Shown here piece by piece: positions 27,288 through 37,703 of a stretch of 64,000 bases of DNA. The stretch's first letter is position 1; every line of letters begins with the position of its first letter. A program made the position numbers and the translations under genes. The notes beneath the pieces are model-generated. The model was given only the letters and a program-made list of their open reading frames with translations. It was not told the origin of the DNA and searched no databases. Origin of the DNA: Prochlorococcus sp. AG-347-O22 (GTDB taxonomy: Bacteria > Cyanobacteriota > Cyanobacteriia > PCC-6307 > Cyanobiaceae); contig QCCX01000002.1 in NCBI GenBank assembly GCA_003278845.1, positions 62,001 to 126,000 on the forward strand, in the 5' to 3' direction.

Positions 27288-28186
27288 TTACAGACAAAAC
27301 TTATTGTAATAACCCACTATTTGGAAAATTATTGACTGCAATGGTTACACCATTTACTGAAAATGGAAATGTAGATTATGAATTAGCTATAAAACTTTCA
27401 AATTATCTTTTTGAAAACGGTTCTGACGGAATAGTGTTATGTGGTACAACTGGAGAATCTCCGACTCTTTCATGGACTGAACAGCATGATTTATTTATTG
27501 CTGTAAAAGGATCTTTGGATTCAAGCTGTAAAGTAATAGTTGGTACTGGTAGTAACTCTACAAGCGAAGCTGTGGAAGCTACAAAAAAAGCCTACGACTC
27601 TGGTGCCGACGGTGCTTTGGTCGTTGTTCCTTATTACAATAAGCCACCTCAAGAAGGTCTTTATAAACATTTCAGCTCTATTGCTAATTCTGCAAAGGAT
27701 TTGCCTCTAATGCTCTACAACGTTCCAGGAAGGACGGGATGCAATTTATTACCTGATACTGTAAAGAAACTTATGGATTTCTCTAATATTCTCAGTATTA
27801 AAGCTGCAAGCGGTAGAATAGAGGAAGTAACAGAACTAAGAGCTATTTGTGGCTCTGAACTCTCTGTATATAGTGGCGACGATTCATTGTTGCTTCCAAT
27901 GTTATCTGTAGGTGCTGTAGGAGTAGTAAGTGTTGCAAGTCATTTAGTTGGATTGCAATTGAAAGAGATGATTCATTCCTTTCAAAGTGGAAAGGTTTCT
28001 AACGCTCTTGTTATTCATGAAAAACTTCAGCCTCTTTTCAAAGCACTCTTTATGACTACTAATCCAATCCCAATTAAGGCTGCTTTGGAGCTATCTGGAT
28101 GGAATGTAGGTAATCCTAGAAGTCCTTTGTCACCATTAAGCAATGACATGAAAAAGCAACTATCTTTTATCCTGAAATCCCTATAA
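27284..28186 (+). CDS. dapA: 4-hydroxy-tetrahydrodipicolinate synthase
   Basis: The 300-residue TIM-barrel aldolase condenses pyruvate with aspartate semialdehyde. It has the substrate-binding [11 protein letters not shown] near 53-63, the proton-relay Tyr in [10 protein letters not shown] and the Schiff-base lysine K173 in LSIKAASG. Its substrate comes from Asd, encoded immediately upstream with a 4-bp overlap. Its TAA stop codon forms the loop of a small perfect hairpin at 28177-28193. Confidence 0.96.
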   Translation: MITDKTYCNNPLFGKLLTAMVTPFTENGNVDYELAIKLSNYLFENGSDGIVLCGTTGESPTLSWTEQHDLFIAVKGSLDSSCKVIVGTGSNSTSEAVEATKKAYDSGADGALVVVPYYNKPPQEGLYKHFSSIANSAKDLPLMLYNVPGRTGCNLLPDTVKKLMDFSNILSIKAASGRIEEVTELRAICGSELSVYSGDDSLLLPMLSVGAVGVVSVASHLVGLQLKEMIHSFQSGKVSNALVIHEKLQPLFKALFMTTNPIPIKAALELSGWNVGNPRSPLSPLSNDMKKQLSFILKSL

Positions 28187-28193
28187 TAGGGAT
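28177..28193 (+). terminator. Hairpin spanning the dapA stop codon
   Basis: ATCCCTA and TAGGGAT form a perfect 7-bp stem whose 3-nt loop is the dapA stop codon TAA (28184-28186). No long T run follows, only ATTATTC, so it is a weak terminator or a 3'-end stabilising or processing element between dapA and rnj. Confidence 0.45.
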
Positions 28194-28266
28194 ATTATTC
28201 AACTTGATAATTAAATTTAAATAAACCTTATTTGATTACAAGCAGGCCTTTATAAATTTCAAAATT

Positions 28267-30243
28267 ATGCAATCAAGTACAAATTCAACTGTAAATAGAT
28301 CTACTAATGATTCATCTAGATCTAGAGGCGATACTCCCGCTCTACGCGTAATACCTCTTGGAGGACTACATGAAATAGGAAAAAACACTTGCGTTTTTGA
28401 ATATGGTGATGAATTGATGCTTGTTGATGCAGGCCTAGCTTTCCCATCTGATGGTATGCATGGCGTAAACGTTGTTATGCCAGATACAACTTTTTTAAAA
28501 GAAAATCAAAGAAGAATAAAAGGAATGATTGTCACACATGGTCACGAAGATCATATTGGAGGTATTTCTCATCATCTAAAGCATTTTAATATTCCGATTA
28601 TTTATGGCCCAAGACTGGCAATGTCAATGCTTAGAGGAAAAATGGAGGAAGCAGGGGTATCTGATAGAACAACTATACAAACAGTAAATCCAAGAGATGT
28701 TGTAAAAGTTGGACAACATTTTTCTGTTGAATTTATTCGAAATACTCATTCTATTTGCGATAGTTTTTCTTTAGCAGTTACAACACCTGTTGGCACAATT
28801 ATTTTCACAGGAGATTTTAAGTTTGACCATATGCCAGTAGATGGAGAGCAATTTGATATTGAAAGAATGGTGCATTATGGAGAAAAGGGAGTTTTATGCA
28901 TGTTCAGTGATTCGACTAATGCCGAAGTTCCAGGATTTTGTCCTTCTGAAAAGACTATTTATCCCTCTTTAGAAAAACATATTGCAGAGGCAAAAGAACG
29001 AGTTATACTTACCACTTTTGCTAGTTCTGTTCATAGAGTGACTATGATCCTAGAGTTGGCCATGAAACATGGAAGGAAGGTCGGGTTGTTAGGTAGATCG
29101 ATGATAAATGTTATTGCTAAGGCCAGAGATATTGGTTACATGAAATGCCCAGATGATTTGTTTGTTCCTATCAAGCAAATTAGAGATTTGCCAGATAGAG
29201 AGACCTTATTATTAATGACTGGAAGCCAAGGAGAACCCATGGCAGCTTTAAGCAGAATCTCTCGCGGTGAACATCAGCATGTTCGTCTTAAGACTACTGA
29301 TACTGTTATATTTTCTGCCAGCCCAATTCCGGGAAATACTATTTCTGTTGTTAATACAATAGATAGATTAATGAAACTCGGAGCAAAGGTTGTTTATGGA
29401 AAGGGTGAGAATATTCATGTTTCTGGTCATGGTTTTCAAGAAGATCAAAAGTTGATGTTGGCACTCGCAAAACCTAAGTTTTTTGTTCCTGTTCATGGAG
29501 AACATAGAATGCTTGTTTGTCATGGCAAGAGTGCACAAACTATGGGGGTTCCAAAGGACAATATTTTAATTATTGAAAATGGAGATGTAGTTGAGTTAAC
29601 ACCTAATTCAATTCAAAAAGGTGATCCTGTAAAAGCTGGTGTTGAACTGCTTGATAACTCAAGAAATGGGATAGTAGATGCTCGAGTATTAAAGGAAAGG
29701 CAGCAATTAGCTGGGGATGGGGTAGTAACTGTTTTAGCTCCTATTAGTACAGATGGGAAGATGGTTGCGCCTCCCAGAGTTAATTTAAGAGGAGTTGTTA
29801 CTACTGCAGAGCCTAGAAAAATGTCTATGTGGACAGAACGAGAAATAAGCTGGGTTTTAGAAAATAGATGGAAACAATTATCTAGACAAACTGGGCCGAA
29901 TAATTTTGAAGTCGATTGGATTGGAGTACAAAGAGAAATTGAAAATGGCTTATCGAGAAGAATGAGAAGAGAATTACAAGTTGAACCTCTTATTTTGTGT
30001 TTAGTTCAACCTGCTCCAAGTGGAACTCGTGCTTATATTCCAAAGATTACAGAAGAGCAAAATTTTTCAAATAGAAATAGAAATAATTTCCATAAGAAAT
30101 CAAATAATAATCCCAATAGTTCAAATAACGTACAAAATACCCAAAAAAGTTCAAAAGTTTCAAATAATCCATCAGCTGAGACTGTTACAGAAGATTCATT
30201 TGAAGGTCGAACAAGAAGAAGAAGATCTGCTGTCACATCTTAA
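28267..30243 (+). CDS. rnj: Ribonuclease J
   Basis: The 658-residue metallo-beta-lactamase/beta-CASP ribonuclease has the metal motif HGHEDHIGG near 91-99, the downstream His in NTHSICDS, and FTGDFKFDH. The beta-CASP segment includes TGSQGEPMAAL and PVHGEHRM. It is a 5'-3' exo- and endonuclease central to cyanobacterial mRNA decay and rRNA processing. A short disordered tail rich in Asn and Ser follows residue 595 and ends in an RRRRSAVTS stretch. It is 80 bp downstream of dapA and overlaps the convergent tilS by 4 bp. Confidence 0.95.
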   Translation: MQSSTNSTVNRSTNDSSRSRGDTPALRVIPLGGLHEIGKNTCVFEYGDELMLVDAGLAFPSDGMHGVNVVMPDTTFLKENQRRIKGMIVTHGHEDHIGGISHHLKHFNIPIIYGPRLAMSMLRGKMEEAGVSDRTTIQTVNPRDVVKVGQHFSVEFIRNTHSICDSFSLAVTTPVGTIIFTGDFKFDHMPVDGEQFDIERMVHYGEKGVLCMFSDSTNAEVPGFCPSEKTIYPSLEKHIAEAKERVILTTFASSVHRVTMILELAMKHGRKVGLLGRSMINVIAKARDIGYMKCPDDLFVPIKQIRDLPDRETLLLMTGSQGEPMAALSRISRGEHQHVRLKTTDTVIFSASPIPGNTISVVNTIDRLMKLGAKVVYGKGENIHVSGHGFQEDQKLMLALAKPKFFVPVHGEHRMLVCHGKSAQTMGVPKDNILIIENGDVVELTPNSIQKGDPVKAGVELLDNSRNGIVDARVLKERQQLAGDGVVTVLAPISTDGKMVAPPRVNLRGVVTTAEPRKMSMWTEREISWVLENRWKQLSRQTGPNNFEVDWIGVQREIENGLSRRMRRELQVEPLILCLVQPAPSGTRAYIPKITEEQNFSNRNRNNFHKKSNNNPNSSNNVQNTQKSSKVSNNPSAETVTEDSFEGRTRRRRSAVTS

Positions 30244-31250
30244 CTTTTTTCAAAATTTATATAGTTTTTATCCCAAACAATTTTTAAAAACTCTTGCAAG
30301 TTTGTTTGACCTTTATTTTTTTCATAAATTGAAGTTGCTAATTTTGTCAGATTTTTAGAACTACATTGCTTTGCAGATATTTCTTTTAAAAATCTATTTA
30401 AAATTGTGCACCTCGCTTCAATACACATACCATTTAGGAGTTTCCTATCGATACCTTGAACATCTTTACAATATAAATACGCTAGTTCACTAAGATCATT
30501 ACGTTCATTATTGTATTTGCTCATTTTTTGGGAAAAATTATTTATCCTTTCAGAACAACCAGGGTAGATCACTTCTAAGGCAGGAATAATTTTTTTTCTT
30601 ACTAAATTTCTTTTTAATTTAAGATCTGAATTTGTAGGATCTTCCCAGACTGGGATCTTCATATCATTACAAAATTGTTTTGTATCTTCTCTACTGAAAA
30701 TTAATATTGGTCTTATTAAATAAATTTGATTTTCTATTAATCTTTTACTCTCAATATTACTCAGACCTGCAAAATTGCTCCCTCTAGATAAATTGAGGAT
30801 AAATGTTTCTGCATTATCACTACTAGTGTGACCAGTTAACAAATAAATATTATGTTTTTGCTGGTTTTTATTTAATAAAGTTTTGGCTCTTTCACATAAT
30901 TTTTTATATCTCCATTCTCGTGCTTTTTCTTCTGAAGAAATACTTTCTTTATTTGCTTGGTCAAAAGAGAATGAAATATTTTTATCTTCGCAATAATCTT
31001 TTAATTCAAGAGCATATAGTGATGATTTTTCGTGCCACTGATGATCACCATGCCAAACACTAATAGACCAATTATGTAGTTTTTTTAGGTCATTAATTAG
31101 GGTTAATAAGGCCATTGAGTCTTGACCCCCAGAAACACTTATTAAAATATTGGATCCTTTGGGAATTAATATTTTTTTGGTAAGAATCTCCTTATGAAGC
31201 TGATGATGCCATGATGACCAATTTTTCTGACTTAATTTTTTATCAGTCAT
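30240..31250 (-). CDS. tilS: tRNA(Ile)-lysidine synthase
   Basis: The 336-residue N-type ATP pyrophosphatase has its PP-loop SGGQDS at residues 40-45, followed by WHGDHQW and the HTSSDNAETFILNLSRGS region near 140-157. It adds lysine to C34 of tRNA-Ile(CAU) so that it reads AUA, an essential step. It lacks the long C-terminal domains of the Escherichia coli enzyme, matching the short type common in cyanobacteria. It converges on rnj with a 4-bp overlap and diverges from the ycf23-like gene. Confidence 0.93.
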   Translation of the reverse strand: MTDKKLSQKNWSSWHHQLHKEILTKKILIPKGSNILISVSGGQDSMALLTLINDLKKLHNWSISVWHGDHQWHEKSSLYALELKDYCEDKNISFSFDQANKESISSEEKAREWRYKKLCERAKTLLNKNQQKHNIYLLTGHTSSDNAETFILNLSRGSNFAGLSNIESKRLIENQIYLIRPILIFSREDTKQFCNDMKIPVWEDPTNSDLKLKRNLVRKKIIPALEVIYPGCSERINNFSQKMSKYNNERNDLSELAYLYCKDVQGIDRKLLNGMCIEARCTILNRFLKEISAKQCSSKNLTKLATSIYEKNKGQTNLQEFLKIVWDKNYINFEKS

Positions 31251-31269
31251 TTTGTGTTGCTCAGATAAT

Positions 31270-31302
31270 ATTTTTTAAAAAATGCACTGTTTTACTAAAA
31301 CA
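31270..31302. promoter_or_regulatory. Two adjacent palindromes between tilS and the ycf23-like gene
   Basis: ATTTTTTAAAAAAT (31270-31283) and TGTTTTA-C-TAAAACA (31288-31302) are both perfect inverted repeats lying 4 bp apart in the 85-bp divergent gap. The second has the size of a repressor operator. Neither matches a motif I can name, and the first is the kind of A/T palindrome that chance readily produces here. Confidence 0.3.
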
Positions 31303-31335
31303 ATGTCACAATCGGGTAATAAATTCATTAATTAA

Positions 31336-32112
31336 ATGAGTCTGATTAATCTTTTGCCACAAAAAATCAAAGAAGAGTTAAGAAGCAAATCCTTACTCAA
31401 AGTTATTTCAGGATTGAATAATTTCGATGTTCAGTCTGTAAAAATAATTGTTGAGGCTGCTTCATTAGGAGGTGCAGATCTTGTCGATATTGCTTGTAAA
31501 CCTGAACTCGTTGATTTAGCACTTAAGAATTCAACACTACCCGTTTGTGTAAGTTCAGTAGTGCCTCGATCTTTTCAAGATTGTGTAAAAGCAGGAGCAT
31601 CATTAATTGAGATAGGAAATTACGATACTTTTTATGAAAAAGGCATTCATTTTTCAGATAAAAAAGTTTTAAACATTACAAAAGAGACGAGGGATTTATT
31701 GCCTAATTTTCCTTTATCAGTAACTGTTCCTCATACTATGCCTATTGATAAACAAGTTGATCTTGCTGTAAAGCTAGTGGAAGAAGGCGTTGATATTATT
31801 CAAACAGAAGGTGGTATCAGTTCTACTCCTTACTCTCCAGGAATTCAAGGTTTTTTTGAAAAATCAGTACCAACTCTTGCAGCTACCTATGCTATTCATC
31901 AAGAATTTAAGAAACAATCTCTGAATATACCAATCATGAGTGCCTCTGGATTAAGCCAAGTAACTTGTCCACTAGCAATATCCTCTGGAGCTTCAGCAGT
32001 TGGCGTTGGATCTGTGGTTAATAAATTAGATAATTTAATATCAATGATTGCGGTTGTTAGGGGTTTAAAAGAATCTTTGAAAAATTCAATAATTGAAGAA
32101 AAAATTTCTTAG
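31336..32112 (+). CDS. Ycf23/DUF561-family TIM-barrel protein of unknown function
   Basis: The 258-residue protein matches the Ycf23 (DUF561) family found in cyanobacteria and in red algal plastids. It has a phosphate-barrel look: ADLVDIACKPELVDLA near 53-68, then LSVTVPHTMPIDKQVDLA, QTEGGISSTPYSPG, IMSASGLSQVTCPLAISSGASAVGVGS. The last segments resemble the phosphate-binding loops of TIM-barrel synthases. The biochemical role is unknown. It stands in front of uvrB, 29 bp away. Confidence 0.85.
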   Translation: MSLINLLPQKIKEELRSKSLLKVISGLNNFDVQSVKIIVEAASLGGADLVDIACKPELVDLALKNSTLPVCVSSVVPRSFQDCVKAGASLIEIGNYDTFYEKGIHFSDKKVLNITKETRDLLPNFPLSVTVPHTMPIDKQVDLAVKLVEEGVDIIQTEGGISSTPYSPGIQGFFEKSVPTLAATYAIHQEFKKQSLNIPIMSASGLSQVTCPLAISSGASAVGVGSVVNKLDNLISMIAVVRGLKESLKNSIIEEKIS

Positions 32113-32141
32113 TATAGCAACATCCTTTAGCTATTAGCTTG

Positions 32142-34181
32142 ATGAACAACTATAAGCTTCAAGCTCCTTACGAACCAAATGGAGATCAACCAGAAGCTAT
32201 TAAAAAATTAGTTAAAGGTGTAAATAATGGTAAGCAGTTTCAGACTCTTTTAGGTGCTACTGGAACTGGTAAAACATTTACTATTGCGAATGTAATTCAA
32301 CAAACAGGAAGACCAGCACTTGTATTAGCACATAACAAAACGTTAGCAGCACAACTATGTAATGAATTAAGGGAATTTTTTCCAAAAAATGCTGTTGAGT
32401 ACTTCATTTCTTACTACGATTATTATCAACCTGAAGCTTATGTACCCGTAAGTGATACTTATATAGCCAAAACAGCTTCAATTAATGAAGAAATAGATAT
32501 GCTTAGGCATTCTGCAACACGCTCATTATTTGAAAGAAAAGATGTAATTGTTGTAGCCTCAATAAGTTGTATTTATGGTCTTGGTATACCGAGTGAGTAT
32601 TTAAAAGCTGCAGTTAAATTTGAAGTGGGAAAATCAATAAATCTACGATCTTCTTTGAGGTCTCTTGTTGAAAATCAATATACTAGAAACGATATTGAAA
32701 TTACCAGAGGCAGATTCAGAATTAAAGGTGATGTTTTAGAAATCGGTCCAGCTTATGAAGATAGATTAATAAGAATTGAGTTTTTTGGTGATGAAGTCGA
32801 GGCTATTAGATATGTTGACCCTACTACAGGAGAAATACTTGAAAGTTTGGAACAAGTTAGCGTTTACCCAGCGAAGCATTTTGTAACTCCAAAAGAGAGA
32901 CTTGAGAGTGCAATAAGTGCAATTAGAAGTGAATTAAAAACTCAACTAGATAAATTTGCATACGAAGGAAAATTATTAGAGGCTCAACGTCTAGAACAAC
33001 GTACAAAATATGATTTAGAAATGCTTAAAGAGGTTGGTTATTGTAATGGAGTTGAAAATTATGCTCGTCATTTATCAGGAAGGGAGGAAGGTTCACCGCC
33101 AGAATGTTTAATAGATTACTTTCCCAAAGATTGGTTGTTGGTAGTTGATGAGAGTCACGTAACATGTCCTCAACTTCATGCAATGTACAACGGTGATCAA
33201 TCAAGAAAAAAAGTTTTAATAGATCATGGTTTTAGATTGCCAAGTGCTGCAGATAATAGACCCTTAAAATGTGAAGAGTTTTGGGAAAAATCAAAACAGA
33301 CATTATTTATAAGTGCAACCCCCGGTCAATGGGAATTAGATCAATGTGATGGTGAATTTATAGAGCAAGTTATAAGACCAACTGGGGTATTAGACCCGGT
33401 AATTGATGTAAGACCTAGTGAAGGCCAAATAGAAGATCTGTTATCTGAAATAAGAATTCGAGCTGAAAAGAATCAAAGAGTGCTTGTGACAACACTTACT
33501 AAGAGAATGGCTGAAGATCTAACTGATTTTTTATCTGAAAATAAAGTAAGAGTTAGATATTTGCATTCCGAAATCCATTCAATTGAAAGAATTGAAATTA
33601 TTCAAGACCTTAGAATGGGCGAATATGATGTTTTGGTAGGAGTTAATTTATTAAGAGAGGGACTAGATCTTCCAGAAGTATCCTTAGTCGCCATTTTAGA
33701 TGCTGATAAAGAAGGTTTTCTGAGGGCAGAAAGGTCATTGATTCAAACAATAGGAAGAGCTGCCAGACATGTTGAAGGTGTTGCTTTGCTTTATGCAGAT
33801 AACTTCACAGATTCAATGAAAAGAGCAATATCTGAAACTGATAGAAGAAGAACTATTCAAAAAAAATATAACCAAGTCAATGGTATTACTCCAAAACCTG
33901 CAGGCAAAAAAATAGAAAATTCAATATTATCTTTTCTAGAACTTTCCAGAAAACTTGATGCTGATGGTTTATCTAAAGATTTAATAAATATAGTTAATAA
34001 CAAAACTGACGCAATTTTCAGTTCCAGTGATAATCAATGTTTGCTCGAAGAATTGCCTGACTTAATAGAAAAGTTAGAAATTAAAATGAAAGACGCTGCA
34101 AAAGAGTTAAATTTTGAAGAAGCAGCAAATTTGAGGGATAGAATCAAAAAATTAAGACAAAAATTGGCAAGAAATAATTAA
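32142..34181 (+). CDS. uvrB: UvrABC excinuclease subunit B
   Basis: The 679-residue helicase-like damage-verification subunit has Walker [11 protein letters not shown] near 38-47 and the beta-hairpin region [12 protein letters not shown]. The helicase motifs DESHVTCPQ and GRAARH follow, and a C-terminal UVR domain ([20 protein letters not shown]) contacts UvrC. A TTG sits directly in front of the ATG; I chose the ATG as the more usual start. It works with UvrA and UvrC, not seen here, to remove UV photoproducts. It ends 7 bp before the convergent lysC. Confidence 0.97.
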   Translation: MNNYKLQAPYEPNGDQPEAIKKLVKGVNNGKQFQTLLGATGTGKTFTIANVIQQTGRPALVLAHNKTLAAQLCNELREFFPKNAVEYFISYYDYYQPEAYVPVSDTYIAKTASINEEIDMLRHSATRSLFERKDVIVVASISCIYGLGIPSEYLKAAVKFEVGKSINLRSSLRSLVENQYTRNDIEITRGRFRIKGDVLEIGPAYEDRLIRIEFFGDEVEAIRYVDPTTGEILESLEQVSVYPAKHFVTPKERLESAISAIRSELKTQLDKFAYEGKLLEAQRLEQRTKYDLEMLKEVGYCNGVENYARHLSGREEGSPPECLIDYFPKDWLLVVDESHVTCPQLHAMYNGDQSRKKVLIDHGFRLPSAADNRPLKCEEFWEKSKQTLFISATPGQWELDQCDGEFIEQVIRPTGVLDPVIDVRPSEGQIEDLLSEIRIRAEKNQRVLVTTLTKRMAEDLTDFLSENKVRVRYLHSEIHSIERIEIIQDLRMGEYDVLVGVNLLREGLDLPEVSLVAILDADKEGFLRAERSLIQTIGRAARHVEGVALLYADNFTDSMKRAISETDRRRTIQKKYNQVNGITPKPAGKKIENSILSFLELSRKLDADGLSKDLINIVNNKTDAIFSSSDNQCLLEELPDLIEKLEIKMKDAAKELNFEEAANLRDRIKKLRQKLARNN

Positions 34182-34188
34182 AAAGAAC

Positions 34189-35949
34189 TTATTTTTCTAA
34201 TTCGAAATGATCATGAATCGCATTAACTGCTTTGTCACAATCTTTTTCTAAGACAATACATGAAGTCCTAATTTCACTAGTGGCAATCATTTCTATATTG
34301 ATATTTTGGTCAGCCAATGCTCTAAATATTTTTCCAGCCGTCCCAACCTTAAATGCCATTCCCGCTCCTACAGTACTTACTTTTGCTATAGCAGGGCCAT
34401 CTTCAATGTATGATCCGGGTAATTTTTTTGTTAAGGCCTCAAAAACTAAGTTAGCTTTTTCTCTATCTTGTTTATTCATTGTAAGACTAATATCTTTAGT
34501 TTTTAAAGTGGAAATTCTTTCAGACTGAACAATAGTATCGATAAGTAAATTATTTTCAGCTAATGCTAAACATATCGATGCTGCTACACCTGGACGATCA
34601 GGCAGTTTTCGAAAGCTTACCTGAACTTGGTTTTTATCTAATGCAATTCCTCTTACTTCAGGTTGATCTTGTTTTTCATTGATTGGATTAACAAATATTT
34701 GTGTATCGGATAACTTAAATTTCTCAGCAACAAATCTAATAGCTTTTGGTATATTATTTATTTCAACTACACAGCTGACTTTTATTTCACTAGTAGCTAT
34801 TAACCTAACGTTTATATTCGCTTGAGATAAAGTATCAAATAAATCAGCTGAAACACTAGGTCTGCCCATAATGCCAGCTCCTTGAATACTTAATTTTGTC
34901 ATGTTGGTTTTTAAGTTAAATTCTCCCCCTAATTGACTAGTTATAAGTTCACATTGTTCTGCAGTCTTTTTTACTTCTAATTCACCAACAGTAAATGTAA
35001 TATCGTTTTTATTTCCATCATTTGTCGCTTGTATTATTAAATCTACGTTAATACTTGCTTCTGAAAGTTTTTCAAATATTAGTGCAGCAATCCCAGGCCT
35101 ATCAGGAATATTTGAGAGACTGAATACTGCTTGGTTTTCTAATACTTCAAGACTATTGACTGTTTTTGTTAATTCTAAGCTTCCTCTTTTTAGCGGGAGA
35201 GGTTGGATTTGACTTTCTAAGAGAGTCCCACTGGAGTCACTTTGGCTTGATTTGACACACAATTTAATTCCATAATTGCGAGCAATTTCTACTGCTCTTG
35301 GATGGAGAACTGAAGCACCGACGCTTGCAAGTTCAAGCATTTCCTCGCAGCTAATTTCATCTAAGAGTTTTGCATTAGGAACAATCCTTGGATCAGTAGT
35401 AAGAACCCCTGGAACGTCTGTATAAATTTCGCAAGTCTCAGCTCCTAAAGCTGTTGATAAAGCTACCGCGGAAGTATCTGAACCTCCTCTACCCAAAGTT
35501 GTAATTTCCATTGAACCCGTATGGCTTAATGTTGTTCCTTGAAATCCAGCTACGACAACTACAAAACCCTGATTTAAATAATTTTGGATCCTTTCTGTTT
35601 TAATATCCAGAATTCTCGCTTTCCCATGAATTGATTCAGTAATAATTCCAACCTGGCTACCAGTCATTGAAATTGCAGGTATTCCGTATTCGTTTAATGC
35701 CATTGATAGAAGAGCTATGGTTACTTGCTCTCCAGTTGAGAGAAGCATATCCAATTCTCTTCGATTAGGATTTTTACTAATTGATTCCGCTAAACAATTT
35801 AAATTATCTGTAGTTTGCCCCATCGCAGAGACAACTACGACAATTTCATTCCCTGCTTCTTTACTTTGACAAATGCTACTTGCAATATTTTTAATTTTTT
35901 TAATATCACCGACAGAAGTACCGCCAAATTTTTTTACTAGTAAAGCCAT
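34189..35949 (-). CDS. lysC: Aspartate kinase with four ACT domains
   Basis: The 586-residue protein has an amino-acid kinase domain (KFGGTSVGD at 7-15, TLGRGGSDTSAVALS near 152-166). Two tandem pairs of ACT domains fill the C-terminal half (RPGIAALIFEKLSEA, MGRPSVSADLFDTLSQANI, RPGVAASICLALAENN, GMAFKVGTAGKIFRALADQNI). Four ACT domains are typical of cyanobacterial aspartate kinases and bind lysine and threonine for feedback inhibition. It supplies aspartyl phosphate to Asd, encoded 7 kb away. It lies 39 bp downstream of holA. Confidence 0.95.
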   Translation of the reverse strand: MALLVKKFGGTSVGDIKKIKNIASSICQSKEAGNEIVVVVSAMGQTTDNLNCLAESISKNPNRRELDMLLSTGEQVTIALLSMALNEYGIPAISMTGSQVGIITESIHGKARILDIKTERIQNYLNQGFVVVVAGFQGTTLSHTGSMEITTLGRGGSDTSAVALSTALGAETCEIYTDVPGVLTTDPRIVPNAKLLDEISCEEMLELASVGASVLHPRAVEIARNYGIKLCVKSSQSDSSGTLLESQIQPLPLKRGSLELTKTVNSLEVLENQAVFSLSNIPDRPGIAALIFEKLSEASINVDLIIQATNDGNKNDITFTVGELEVKKTAEQCELITSQLGGEFNLKTNMTKLSIQGAGIMGRPSVSADLFDTLSQANINVRLIATSEIKVSCVVEINNIPKAIRFVAEKFKLSDTQIFVNPINEKQDQPEVRGIALDKNQVQVSFRKLPDRPGVAASICLALAENNLLIDTIVQSERISTLKTKDISLTMNKQDREKANLVFEALTKKLPGSYIEDGPAIAKVSTVGAGMAFKVGTAGKIFRALADQNINIEMIATSEIRTSCIVLEKDCDKAVNAIHDHFELEK

Positions 35950-35988
35950 ATTTAAATGATAATGTAAATTCTTAAACTTATAATTTGG

Positions 35989-36990
35989 TTAACTTAAATT
36001 AATTAATTTCTCTGTAAAAACATTTATGGGATTATTACCTTGTTTTAGTAATGATTCAATATCTAGTAAGTTACTCATTAAATTAATTAAATATTCTTGA
36101 GATACATTTTTGACTTTTTTTCGAATAAAAAAAATTCGTTTTGGATTAGAAATGCCTGCAAGATTACAAATCTTTTCTGCATTATCGTTACCTGAATTAA
36201 CTGCTAGTTTTATAATGGTATGAATTCTTATTTGACTAATTAAACCTGCATTTAGTCTTAAAGCAGGTTCTCCTTTCTGTAAAGAATAATTTATTTCAAT
36301 GAGGCTTTCATTAATATTTTTTAGTAAGAGAAGATCAATGATTTTGAAAATATTGGATTGATGATCACTAAATATTTTTTTTACATCAATACTTTTAAGA
36401 AAAAGTTGTGAATTCGAATCACTTGATATTGCAGAGAGGTATGTTTTAGCTTTGGCTAATTCATTTATTAGTTTAAAGCTGTCATTACCAACTGAATCAA
36501 TAATTAATTCAGCTGCATTTTTATCAATTTTGATATTCATTTCATTTGCTGCATCTTCTAAAAATCTTTTTTGTCCCTCATAGTCCCAGATTTCTGGTAA
36601 AGAAAATGATTTTTCTTTGGCTAAATTATTTTTAATAAGTTTTTGTAAAAATTTAGTACTCTTTAGTCTTGAGTCTGGTTTTTTTGTATTTTGCAAAATG
36701 AAATAAGTATTTTGAGGTATATTGTCATGAATTTTTTCAAATTTAGTTCTTAGATCTTCATTTTTGGCAGTAAAAATGGGATTATTTTTCAATGTAACTA
36801 TTCTGTATCCATCTCCAAAAGGAGGTGTAAGAACTTCATCAAAAGCTTTATTGACTTGTTCATCATCATCTCCATTTAAATTAGTTACGTTTATTTCTTT
36901 CCATTCTTTGGATACTTCCTTATCAATTAATTTTTGAATAAATGTATTTTGAGCATTTAGATCATTACCCCATAATATTTGTATTGGCAT
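35989..36990 (-). CDS. holA: DNA polymerase III subunit delta
   Basis: The 333-residue clamp-loader wrench subunit has a divergent AAA+ fold lacking Walker motifs. The clamp-opening loop is represented by LTPPFGDGYRIVTL near 53-66, and FILQNTKKPDSRLKSTKFL is typical of HolA. The C-terminal domain (SLQKGEPALRLNAGLISQIR) matches the delta oligomerisation domain. It acts with the dnaX product encoded in the same window. It is divergent from cobH and is followed by lysC. Confidence 0.88.
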   Translation of the reverse strand: MPIQILWGNDLNAQNTFIQKLIDKEVSKEWKEINVTNLNGDDDEQVNKAFDEVLTPPFGDGYRIVTLKNNPIFTAKNEDLRTKFEKIHDNIPQNTYFILQNTKKPDSRLKSTKFLQKLIKNNLAKEKSFSLPEIWDYEGQKRFLEDAANEMNIKIDKNAAELIIDSVGNDSFKLINELAKAKTYLSAISSDSNSQLFLKSIDVKKIFSDHQSNIFKIIDLLLLKNINESLIEINYSLQKGEPALRLNAGLISQIRIHTIIKLAVNSGNDNAEKICNLAGISNPKRIFFIRKKVKNVSQEYLINLMSNLLDIESLLKQGNNPINVFTEKLINLS

Positions 36991-37048
36991 AATAGCTCAA
37001 TAAAAACCATATATTAACTATGATTACTTCTAACACAAATTAAATTTA

Positions 37049-37672
37049 ATGGTAATAGATCATCCAATTTTTTTGGAAAGCATCAGATTCATAAGATCTC
37101 GTTTAGCAGCCAATGATCTAAATTATTTGGAAAAAAAAGTATTAGAGAGATTAGTCCATACTTCAGGAGATTTTACGGTTCAAAATCTTGTAAATTTTAG
37201 TGAAGGTGCTTGTGAAAAGGGTCTTCAGGCACTTAAAAATGGTGCTCCGATTTTAACTGATACCGATATGGCAGCAGCAGCAATAAAATCAATGGCAGAA
37301 AATACAACTAGGAATAAAGTATTCACCGCTAGAATGTGGTTTGGAAAAAATAATCATACAAACTTAACTAAAACTGCATATGGCTTAAGTGAAGGTTGGA
37401 AGGAGTTATCCGCTATAAATTCTGGAAGCAAATCTCCTATTGTAGTTATTGGCAGTTCGCCTACAGCGTTAACTTATTTAATTGATATTTTAGAAAATGC
37501 AAAAGATTTACCTAGTTTAATTATCGGAATGCCTGTTGGATTTATTGGAGTAGAGAATAGCAAAAATAAACTGATTTCCACCGATCTTCCTAGAATTGTT
37601 TTGAATTCAACTAGAGGAGGTGCTGCCATGGCAGCTGCTGCGGTTAACGCCTTGTTAAGAGAAACTATTTGA
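37049..37672 (+). CDS. cobH: Precorrin-8X methylmutase
   Basis: The 207-residue protein matches CobH/CbiC. The catalytic His is H37 in LVHTSGDF, followed by GAPILTDTDM, and the end carries IGMPVGFIGVENSK and TRGGAAMAAAAVNALL. The enzyme moves a methyl group from C11 to C12 of the corrin ring to give hydrogenobyrinate. It stands alone between holA (divergent) and mutS (convergent). Confidence 0.94.
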   Translation: MVIDHPIFLESIRFIRSRLAANDLNYLEKKVLERLVHTSGDFTVQNLVNFSEGACEKGLQALKNGAPILTDTDMAAAAIKSMAENTTRNKVFTARMWFGKNNHTNLTKTAYGLSEGWKELSAINSGSKSPIVVIGSSPTALTYLIDILENAKDLPSLIIGMPVGFIGVENSKNKLISTDLPRIVLNSTRGGAAMAAAAVNALLRETI

Positions 37673-37703
37673 AAAGTAAATATATCAAAAGAATGTCAAA
37701 AAT

